This document shows, one piece after another, positions 33,788 to 39,401 of a DNA stretch of 39,401 bases; the stretch's first letter is position 1, and each line of letters begins with the position of its first letter. The position numbers were made by a program, and so were the translations under genes. Source of the stretch: Terriglobia bacterium (GTDB lineage Bacteria; Acidobacteriota; UBA6911). The notes beneath the pieces are model-generated. The model worked only from the letters and a program-made list of their open reading frames with translations. It ran no database searches and was not told where the DNA came from. Location: NCBI GenBank assembly GCA_020072565.1, contig JAIQGI010000052.1:1-39401 (forward strand). Direction: 5' to 3'.

Positions 33788-34987
33788 TCAGCCCTTGACG
33801 TAGCTCTCCCAAGTAGATGCAAGTTTCGGATGGTTCAGCCACTCTAAGACGTAGTCCGTGAAGGCACGGCCTGTAGCGCCTCCCGAACGGCCCGTGATGA
33901 CGAGTTTCTTCTCATATTGCCCGCAGACGTCGAGTGCCATCTCCAGGTTCTTTGCCTTCTGTGGGAAGCCAATATGGCCAAGCAGCATTGCCGCCGCCCG
34001 GGTCATCGAGGCCGGGTCGGCGAATTGGGCACGGCCCTCCTTGACCATGCGGGGAGCCGAGCCGTGGATGGCCTCAAACATGGCATAGCGCTTGCCGATA
34101 TTGGCGCTGCCGGCTGTACCCACACCACCCTGAAATTCTGCGGCCTCATCTGTAAGGATGTCTCCGTAAAGGTTGGGCAGAACCAGGACCTGGAAATCGC
34201 GGCGCCGTTTCTCGTCGACCAGCTTGGCCGTCATAATGTCGATGTACCAGTCGTCGACCTGGATGCCGGGATATTCTTTGGCGATGCGGTAGAAGTTGTC
34301 CAGAAAACGCCCGTCCGTGGTCTTCACGATGTTGGCCTTGGTAACGCAGGTAACCCTGCTCCGGCCGTTCTTCTTGGCGTGCTCGAAGGCGAGCCGGCAG
34401 ATCCGGTCGGAACCGGGATTGGAGATCAGCCGGAAATCGATGGCGATGTCAGCGTCGACTTCGATCCCGCAGGGGCCAAGTGCGTAGAGATCCTCTGTGT
34501 TTTCGCGGAAGAAGATCCAGTCGATGCCCTGTCGGGGGACTCGGACCGGCCTGACGTTGGCAAAGAGGTCGAGTTCCTTTCGCACCGCCACGTTGCAGCT
34601 CTCGATATTCGGCCAGGGATCGCCTTTCCGCGGGGTGGTCGTCGGACCCTTGAGGGTGACGTCGTATTTTTTGATCTCGGCCAGGACATCGTCGGGAATG
34701 GCCTTGCCGTGGGCGGCGCGGTTTTCGATGGTCAGGCCTTCAATATCGTGGATTGTTACCTTCCCGGTCTTGACCTCGTCTTTGAGCAGCTGCTGCAAGA
34801 CCCGCTTGGATTCGGCGGCGATGAACGGACCGATGCCGTCACCGGCCAGAATACCGATCTTGATCGGTTTGAGTGCGCCGTAATCAACCCAGTCCGGAGC
34901 GGACTTCACCTGCTGAATCCGCTTCATTTGATCCTGGAGAAGCTTGCCGAAATGTTCCTTTGCCCGTTCTATGGCCTGATGATCCAT
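33788..34987 (-). CDS. icd: isocitrate dehydrogenase (isocitrate/isopropylmalate family)
   Basis: A 399-residue beta-decarboxylating dehydrogenase, by context the TCA isocitrate dehydrogenase. ILAGDGIGP (residues 46-54) opens the fold after a 40-residue N-terminal extension. Substrate residues include Ser130, Asn132, Arg136, Arg146 and Arg161 in the segments ESCNVAVRKELDLFANVRPV and RENTEDLYA. The coenzyme region is YIDIMTAKLVDEKRRRDF, NLYGDILTDEAAEFQGGVGT and FEAIHGSAP. Isopropylmalate or tartrate dehydrogenases share much of this, but the TCA neighbours favour isocitrate. NAD versus NADP is not assigned. GGAGGG seven bases upstream marks the ATG at 34987; upstream in-frame sequence up to 35506 is not protein-like. 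A promoter lies at 35022-35050. Confidence 0.9.
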   Translation of the reverse strand: MDHQAIERAKEHFGKLLQDQMKRIQQVKSAPDWVDYGALKPIKIGILAGDGIGPFIAAESKRVLQQLLKDEVKTGKVTIHDIEGLTIENRAAHGKAIPDDVLAEIKKYDVTLKGPTTTPRKGDPWPNIESCNVAVRKELDLFANVRPVRVPRQGIDWIFFRENTEDLYALGPCGIEVDADIAIDFRLISNPGSDRICRLAFEHAKKNGRSRVTCVTKANIVKTTDGRFLDNFYRIAKEYPGIQVDDWYIDIMTAKLVDEKRRRDFQVLVLPNLYGDILTDEAAEFQGGVGTAGSANIGKRYAMFEAIHGSAPRMVKEGRAQFADPASMTRAAAMLLGHIGFPQKAKNLEMALDVCGQYEKKLVITGRSGGATGRAFTDYVLEWLNHPKLASTWESYVKG

Positions 34988-35021
34988 GTTGTACCCTCCC
35001 GGGGACAAAACTTCGGGATTC

Positions 35022-35050
35022 ACCATATTCGTTTTTGGCAGCGAATTCAA
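35022..35050 (-). promoter_or_regulatory. sigma70-like promoter before icd
   Basis: On the minus strand TTGAAT (35050-35045), 17 bases, TATGGT (35027-35022). Transcription would start near 35015, about 28 bases before the icd ATG, so icd and mdh may be transcribed apart from sdh. The rest of the 262-base gap holds only a CTTGCC/GGCAAG stem at 35159-35175. Confidence 0.45.
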
Positions 35051-35249
35051 TCTTAAAGCAATCCCGAAATACGTGATCGGATGATGCACGAGCAGCCGCT
35101 GAGGACACGGCCCGCCGGTCTCTTCGATCTCCGCGAACTCTGTTGATCTTTTGCTTTTCTTGCCTGAATGGCAAGGACCTGCAGGTAAGTAGTACGATGA
35201 ACCAGAAAAGAGTCCGCGTCCATCGTCCCCTTCGTGGCCGCTCTGTCTG

Positions 35250-36083
35250 CTAGACGGTTCTTGCGGGAGCGGGCGGGATGTTGGGCAACGGCTTCCCCTC
35301 GCCGGGGCCGTGGAGTTTGGAGCACGGTTTCCTCCGCCGGCCCAAATGGAGATAATCCAGGACCAGCCGGCGTTTGAGGTGCTGGATGGCCTTGCCTGGA
35401 TCGACTCCCTTGGGACATGCGCGGGAACATTCACCCGCATAATGACAACGGAAAGCGCCATGCGCGCTGCCGGTCTCTTCAGAGCGCTGCCTCCCGCCGT
35501 TGTCACGCGTATCTGCGTTGTAACGCTGAGCCGATGTCAGGGGCATGGGCCCCAGATAGTGGACGTCCGTGGCCAGGGTGGGGCAGGCGGCCATGCAGCA
35601 GCCGCATTTGATGCAATAGGTAAACTGGAGATAGGCCTCGAGTTCCTCCGGTGACTGGTAGAACTCGCCCTCGGGGGTGTTGATTTCAGCCTCGTCCTGC
35701 CGAACGATGTGGGGCTTGATCGACACGTGCTTGTCGAGCATGGGAGTGAGGTCGGGAACCAGGTCGCGAATGATCTTGAAGTTGGGCAGGGGACCGACGG
35801 TGAGATCCGTGCTTGCGATGTGGAGGATCTGGGTATTGCATGCCAGCGTGGGCCGCCCGTTGAGGAGCATTCCGCACGAGCCGCAAACGCCCATGCGGCA
35901 GGAATAGCGCCAGGAGAGGGAGGTGTCCAAATTCTCCTTTATATAGTGCAGGCCGTCCAGCACCGTCATGCCCTCGCGCACGGGCACCTTGTAGATTCTC
36001 ACATGAAGCGAGCGGTCCCGCTCGGGATTATAACGGGTCACGTGAAAGTTCACTTCGCGTGCGATTTTGCTGCCGTCTGCCAT
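35250..36083 (-). CDS. sdhB: succinate dehydrogenase iron-sulfur subunit
   Basis: A 277-residue electron-transfer subunit of complex II. The plant-type [2Fe-2S] cluster is bound by Cys62, Cys67, Cys70 and Cys82 (SCRMGVCGSCGMLLNGRPTL and the next residue). The [4Fe-4S] cluster is bound by Cys157, Cys160 and Cys163, with Cys167 next to Pro. The [3Fe-4S]/third cluster uses Cys213, Cys219 and Cys223 (CHYAGECSRACPKGVDP). The C-terminus has an extra 35-residue tail rich in Arg, Lys and Pro. It starts two bases after the sdhD stop, with GGGGG upstream, so the two are tightly coupled. It passes electrons from the flavin of SdhA to the heme and quinone sites in the membrane. Confidence 0.96.
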   Translation of the reverse strand: MADGSKIAREVNFHVTRYNPERDRSLHVRIYKVPVREGMTVLDGLHYIKENLDTSLSWRYSCRMGVCGSCGMLLNGRPTLACNTQILHIASTDLTVGPLPNFKIIRDLVPDLTPMLDKHVSIKPHIVRQDEAEINTPEGEFYQSPEELEAYLQFTYCIKCGCCMAACPTLATDVHYLGPMPLTSAQRYNADTRDNGGRQRSEETGSAHGAFRCHYAGECSRACPKGVDPGKAIQHLKRRLVLDYLHLGRRRKPCSKLHGPGEGKPLPNIPPAPARTV

Positions 36084-36085
36084 GG

Positions 36086-36466
36086 TTACCCCCTTGCTCC
36101 TGCAATGACGTGTACCGCGATCGCTGCCCAGGTTCCCAGGGCGAACAACCCCAGACCCAGAACCAGCAGAACGACACTGAGGGCCTTCTCGGCTGCAGGC
36201 TTAAGGGTCAGCTCGAACACGATGGTTCTCAGACCATACAGGCCATGATAGAGAGCCACTCCAAGGAGAATGATGTAGGTCACGGTGAAGAAGAGGGCCC
36301 CATCGCGGTACAGGCTGTTCGCTTTCGAAATGGCGGGTTGGCTGGGATTCTGAACGAAAAGGTGCGTGATCCCGCCCAGGTGCATGATGAGCATGTGAAT
36401 CCCGAGCAGGAAGAGGATCACCACTCCTGCTGCCATGTGCCAGGTCCAATATTTTGTCTCGCGCAT
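36086..36466 (-). CDS. sdhD: succinate dehydrogenase membrane anchor subunit D
   Basis: A 126-residue membrane protein with three helices (about 10-30, 58-78 and 95-120). His24 in GIHMLIMHLGG and the HGLYGLR region resemble the heme- and quinone-binding face of cytochrome b anchors. YWTWHMAAGVVILFLL and YIILLGVALYHGLYGLRTIV are typical. GGAGG four bases before the ATG at 36466. It lies between sdhC and sdhB, 8 bases after sdhC, so the three genes form one unit. Family sequences are weakly conserved, so the identity rests partly on position. Confidence 0.86.
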   Translation of the reverse strand: MRETKYWTWHMAAGVVILFLLGIHMLIMHLGGITHLFVQNPSQPAISKANSLYRDGALFFTVTYIILLGVALYHGLYGLRTIVFELTLKPAAEKALSVVLLVLGLGLFALGTWAAIAVHVIAGARG

Positions 36467-36474
36467 CGCTCCTC

Positions 36475-36912
36475 CTACTTTCCCAGTCCCAAGAATTCAT
36501 AGCCGCCCGCTGCCAGAAGAATCGCCGCCAGTATCATCATGAAAATGAGCAGAGGCCGCTGGACGTTCAGCGACGTCTTGTAGGGGTAGACGGGCTCGAT
36601 GGGCCTACCGACGGCGAAACCGAGTTCCACCAGCACCAGCCGGATGCCATTGAATGCGTGGTATGCGAAGGCCGCAAAGACGAGGAATTCACCGAACTTG
36701 AAAATGGGCTTGTCGAGATAAGCGCCCTCGACCCACAGGTAATTGCCGGTGGCGCGCAGGCTGGTCACCACGGTATGCATCAGGAAGTAGAGCAGAATAC
36801 CCAGGCCGGTGATGCGGTGCAAAATGTAGGCGTATCGTTCCACACCCCAACGCCCACCGCCGAGCCATCCCCAAAGCCCGAGCCGGTTGTCGTGCCTCTT
36901 GATTTCGGCCAT
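36475..36912 (-). CDS. sdhC: succinate dehydrogenase cytochrome b556 subunit C
   Basis: A 145-residue membrane anchor. RYAYILHRITGLGILLYFLM is the SdhC signature, with His32 and a second His (AYHAFNGIRLVLVE) as likely heme ligand positions. Three helices can be drawn at about 35-55, 76-98 and 122-142. GGAGG lies five bases before the ATG at 36912. It is followed after 8 bases by sdhD. It is the first of the membrane genes and is 303 bases from the sdhA stop, an unusual separation inside an sdh cluster. Confidence 0.9.
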   Translation of the reverse strand: MAEIKRHDNRLGLWGWLGGGRWGVERYAYILHRITGLGILLYFLMHTVVTSLRATGNYLWVEGAYLDKPIFKFGEFLVFAAFAYHAFNGIRLVLVELGFAVGRPIEPVYPYKTSLNVQRPLLIFMMILAAILLAAGGYEFLGLGK

Positions 36913-37050
36913 TCCGGCCTCCTCCAGTTTGTCTGAGCCGGGCAGCGCAAGTTCCGGCCTTCCGCTGCCCGGCGATTAATCGATTCTGTCCAGGTCGCAA
37001 ACCCAACTGCTCAGAAGCGACGAGCAAGGCTTCCGGGCGCAAAGAGTGCC

Positions 37051-37128
37051 GCCCTTTCAGGGCTCACTTTTCTCCTGCTCTCACCCCGGCCTCACGGCCG
37101 GGGCTACTCTCTGGCGCCCCTTTGGGGC
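37051..37128. repeat. three consecutive GC hairpins between sdhA and sdhC
   Basis: GCCCT-TTC-AGGGC (37051-37063), CCCCGGCC-TCAC-GGCCGGGG (37084-37103) and GCCCC-TTT-GGGGC (37116-37128). They occupy the middle of the 304-base gap 36913-37216, which has no gene. They could stall or process the sdh transcript, or be an intergenic repeat; no T-run follows on the minus strand. Confidence 0.6.
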
Positions 37129-37216
37129 TTGGATGTTCCATGGTCGTCACTATATTTCTTGATCATCAATAGGCGCTCATCTGAAACAGTCACTCGTCTA
37201 TTCTGACTCCTGTCTT

Positions 37217-38932
37217 TCAGTACTTGCGTTCCACCGGTTTCCACATGGTGATCGCCACGGGCTTGTATTGCAGCCGGGGCTTGCCACCGGTGTAATACAT
37301 CATGGAGTGGGATAGAAACTTGTCGTCGTCGCGTTTGGCGAAATCCGTGCGGGAATGAGCCCCGCGCGATTCCTCGCGCGCCAGTCCCGCGAACAGCAGC
37401 ACCTCGGCCAACTCGAGCATGTTCTCCGTTTCCAGCGTCTGGATGAGGTTGGAGTTGTAAATGCGGCTCTTGTCCTGGACCGAGATGTTTTCAAAGCGCT
37501 TCTTCAGCTCCGCGATCTTGCCCAGGCCTTCTCTCATGGACTCGCCCGTGCGGTAGACACCGGCGTGCTTGTCCATCAGGGTCCGCAGCTCACGCCGGAT
37601 CAGGGCAGGATTTTCTTTCCCGGCTCTTCTCAGCAGGCCCTCGAAAATGCGCTTTTCCTCCGCCTGGGCCTTGGATTCCGGCATGTCGCTCAATGCGGCG
37701 CCCTGACCAAGATATTTGGCGATTTCGCCGCCCGTAATGCCGCCCCACACAAGACACTCAGCGGTGGAATTGCATCCCAACCTGTTGGCGCCATGCATGG
37801 AATGACATGCGACCTCCCCCGCGGCCCAGATGTTCTCCACCTTGGTGCGGCCGTTGATGTCGGCTTCGATGCCACCCATGGAATAGTGAGCCACGGGCCG
37901 GATCGGAATGGGGGTAGTAATCGGATCGATTCCGAGGAACTTCATGCACACCTCGCGAATCAGCGGCAGGCGCTTGTTGATCCGCTCGGCGCCGAGATGG
38001 GTCATGTCGAGCTGGATGTAGTCCAGCCCCTCGGGTCCCGGGAAGCCGCGGCCCTCGAGAATCTCCGTCATCTCCGAGCGGGAAACGATGTCGCGCGGGG
38101 CCAGCTCCATCATCTTGGGCGCATACTTCTCCATGAATCGTTCGCCCTTGTTGTTGCGCAGGTAGCCCCCCTCGCCGCGGCAGCCTTCGGTCATCAGGAT
38201 CCCCGAGGGGACGAGCCCGGTCGGGTGGAACTGCAGGAACTCCGGATCTTCCAGCGCCAGGCCGGCACGATAGCCTATGGCCTGACCGTCGCCGGTAACG
38301 GTTTGGGAGTAGGTGGTGAATCCGTACAGGTTCCCCAGGCCTCCGGAGGCGAACAGAAGCGCCTTGCCGCGCACCACGAAGAACTGGCCCGACGGCGCAT
38401 CGTAGAGCGTAAGACCCGCAAACCTGCCGTTTTCCACGATGAGGGACGTGACGAAACACTCATCGTAGCGTTTGAAGTTTTTGTACCGCATCAGGTTGTC
38501 GTAAAGCGCCTGAACTTCCATGAAGCCCGTCTTGTCGGCTGCCATGCAGGCGCGGGGAAAGGAGTGGCCCCCAAATGGCCGCTGCATGATGCGGCCATCG
38601 TCGCGGCGCGACCAAGGGACTCCCCAATGCTCCAGCAGGCGGATCTCATTCGGCGAAGTCTTCACAAATCGATCGACCGTGTCCTGGTCTGCCAGGAAAT
38701 CCGCCCCTTTGACCGTATCCCAGGCGTGAAGTTCGAGGCTGTCGCCTTCCTCAGGGCGCATCACCGCCGCCGTGCCTCCTTCTGCACACACGGAATGGGC
38801 GCGCATGATCTGAACCTTGGACACGATGCCGATGTCTGCTTTGCCCCCGGTTTTAATGCAGATCTCCACGGCGGCGCGCAGCCCGGCGAGCCCGGTACCC
38901 AGGATCACGACATCATGAGATATCTGTTGCAT
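37217..38932 (-). CDS. sdhA: succinate dehydrogenase flavoprotein subunit
   Basis: A 571-residue catalytic subunit of complex II that oxidises succinate to fumarate. The FAD-binding loop is [10 protein letters not shown] (12-21). His46 in [15 protein letters not shown] is the residue that would hold FAD covalently. [34 protein letters not shown] and [15 protein letters not shown] are catalytic and family signatures. [19 protein letters not shown] and the C-terminal helical domain complete the protein. Length is typical. The ATG at 38932 has AGGAG about ten bases upstream, and a near-consensus promoter lies at 39075-39104. It is the first gene of the cluster but is separated by 303 bases of hairpins from sdhC. 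Confidence 0.97.
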   Translation of the reverse strand: MQQISHDVVILGTGLAGLRAAVEICIKTGGKADIGIVSKVQIMRAHSVCAEGGTAAVMRPEEGDSLELHAWDTVKGADFLADQDTVDRFVKTSPNEIRLLEHWGVPWSRRDDGRIMQRPFGGHSFPRACMAADKTGFMEVQALYDNLMRYKNFKRYDECFVTSLIVENGRFAGLTLYDAPSGQFFVVRGKALLFASGGLGNLYGFTTYSQTVTGDGQAIGYRAGLALEDPEFLQFHPTGLVPSGILMTEGCRGEGGYLRNNKGERFMEKYAPKMMELAPRDIVSRSEMTEILEGRGFPGPEGLDYIQLDMTHLGAERINKRLPLIREVCMKFLGIDPITTPIPIRPVAHYSMGGIEADINGRTKVENIWAAGEVACHSMHGANRLGCNSTAECLVWGGITGGEIAKYLGQGAALSDMPESKAQAEEKRIFEGLLRRAGKENPALIRRELRTLMDKHAGVYRTGESMREGLGKIAELKKRFENISVQDKSRIYNSNLIQTLETENMLELAEVLLFAGLAREESRGAHSRTDFAKRDDDKFLSHSMMYYTGGKPRLQYKPVAITMWKPVERKY

Positions 38933-39074
38933 TCTTTATGTGCTCCTTGACGAATCCCCGAGTGAGGGTCCTGAATGAAATGCAGGCATTTCTCCTGAAT
39001 CTCCCGGGTCTTCCGGTCGATCCTGCGCATGGTATGGGATGCCTAGCGCGGTCAAATGCGCTGTCAGAAGGCGC

Positions 39075-39104
39075 AGAATATTCCCGTTTCCCCCGCCCTG
39101 TCAA
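39075..39104 (-). promoter_or_regulatory. sigma70-like promoter for sdhA
   Basis: On the minus strand consensus TTGACA (39104-39099), 18 bases, TATTCT (39080-39075). Transcription would start near 39068, giving a leader of about 136 bases before the sdhA ATG. Confidence 0.6.
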
Positions 39105-39123
39105 TCGACAAAAAATCGCAACA

Positions 39124-39209
39124 GGATCTCAACGCAGTGGGTGCAGAGGACGCAGAAAGGCCTCTGATCTTCCTGCGTCGTCCGCGCTCACTGCGTTGGG
39201 GCTTTGAGA
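39124..39209. repeat. imperfect palindrome, CTCAACGCAGAGG family (copy 5)
   Basis: Left arm from 39124 (ATCTCAACGCAGTGGGTGCA, then GAGGACGCAGAAAGG) mirrors 39168-39209 (TTCCTGCGTCGTCCGCGCTC, then ACTGCGTTGGGGCTTTGAGA). It lies upstream of the sdhA promoter and next to the mobile element. The remainder of the 408-base gap 38933-39340 holds the sdhA leader and promoter and the left end of that element. Confidence 0.65.
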
Positions 39210-39259
39210 CGTGCGCTACCGCAAATTGTTTCGTTGAAATCGGGCGGTGGTTCCGAATA

Positions 39260-39401
39260 GGCTTTAGCTCAGTCCGCCAGGTCTAAGCCCACCGCCTTTC
39301 AGGCGGTCAGCTTTCAGCTCAAATATAATAGAATGGGGGCATGGTCGAATACAGGCACAGCGCGCACGCGGTCTACGACATCAAGTATCACGTGATTTGG
39401 A
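39260..39401 (+). mobile_element. left end of an IS200/IS605-type element, cut by the window edge
   Basis: The transposase start at 39341 is preceded by a subterminal hairpin: ACCGCC (39291-39296), loop TTTCA, GGCGGT (39302-39307). This is the layout of IS200/IS605 left ends, which are recognised as single-stranded hairpins and have no inverted terminal repeats. The exact left boundary is not determined; 39260 is a guess. Confidence 0.6.
39341..39401 (+). CDS. tnpA: IS200/IS605 family transposase TnpA (N-terminal part only)
   Basis: Twenty codons are visible, reading MVEYRHSAHAVYDIKYHVIW. The KYHVIW segment is the first beta strand of the Y1 HUH single-strand transposases of the IS200/IS605 family and of related REP-associated transposases. 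The HUH pair and the catalytic Tyr would lie beyond the window. GGGGG lies a few bases before the ATG. The element could be active or a relic; the window does not show. Confidence 0.8.
   Translation, partial: MVEYRHSAHAVYDIKYHVIW

Noticed and set aside
34988-35506. 173-codon upstream extension of icd
   Set aside because: It crosses the sdhB 3' end in another frame and is not protein-like; GGAGGG marks the ATG at 34987.
37355-38950. 531-codon plus-strand open frame opposite sdhA
   Set aside because: Shadow of sdhA, which is fully recognisable; no independent start signal or motif.

Overview
The window looks like a chromosomal segment of a GC-rich member of the Acidobacteriota. This is an inference from gene content: the VWA protein at 29914-30972 has the layout of the acidobacterial VWFA-related family, and 21663-22178 holds the remains of an ADOP-type (acidobacterial duplicated orphan permease) gene. 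CocE-type secreted hydrolases, B12-binding radical SAM proteins and abundant short intergenic palindromes also fit. There are no rRNA genes, recognisable tRNA genes or CRISPR arrays.

Layout. 1-7060: tail of an unidentified gene, a secreted CocE/NonD hydrolase (minus), a HerA-like ATPase, glycerol-3-phosphate dehydrogenase (gpsA) and a class III sirtuin. 7182-11752 (minus): a TPR lipo- or secreted protein, then a possible operon of M20 amidohydrolase, SDR oxidoreductase and phosphomannomutase/phosphoglucomutase. 11875-19266 (plus): a MoaD-like/Mut7-C fusion, three consecutive genes for thiamine diphosphate (TPP) enzymes (split decarboxylase alpha and beta, then a long transketolase-like protein), a DUF302 protein and a large B12-binding radical SAM protein. 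19355-26126 (minus): a three-unit RidA/chorismatase-like protein, a short DAHP synthase, the permease remnant, a 1117-residue duplicated CPBP membrane protease and UbiX. 26306-32468: an anchored coiled-coil protein, a DoxX/radical SAM pair with overlapping stop and start, a cold-shock gene with a long structured leader, a VWA protein and a secreted hypothetical protein. 32775-38932 (minus): a TCA-cycle cluster read sdhA, sdhC, sdhD, sdhB, icd, mdh. The right edge enters an IS200/IS605-type element.

The best-supported metabolic unit is the TCA cluster: succinate dehydrogenase, isocitrate dehydrogenase and malate dehydrogenase, with promoter-like sequences before sdhA and icd. The TPP trio is the most interesting metabolic locus because three TPP genes lie 31 and 43 bases apart and the transketolase-like member has GEG in place of the usual GDG. 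The RidA/chorismatase-like gene beside DAHP synthase suggests a shikimate or chorismate link.

Non-coding structure is rich. A 98-base element occurs twice, about 24.5 kb apart, at about 92 percent identity; one hairpin is kept through a C-G to U-G change and another is invariant. At least five copies of an imperfect palindrome with arms like CTCAACGCAGAGG lie between genes, and a 23-base perfect inverted repeat near the left end has a degenerate relative at 6166-6248. Seven sigma70-like promoters with 17 or 18 base spacers could be picked out by eye, and they helped to choose several start codons.
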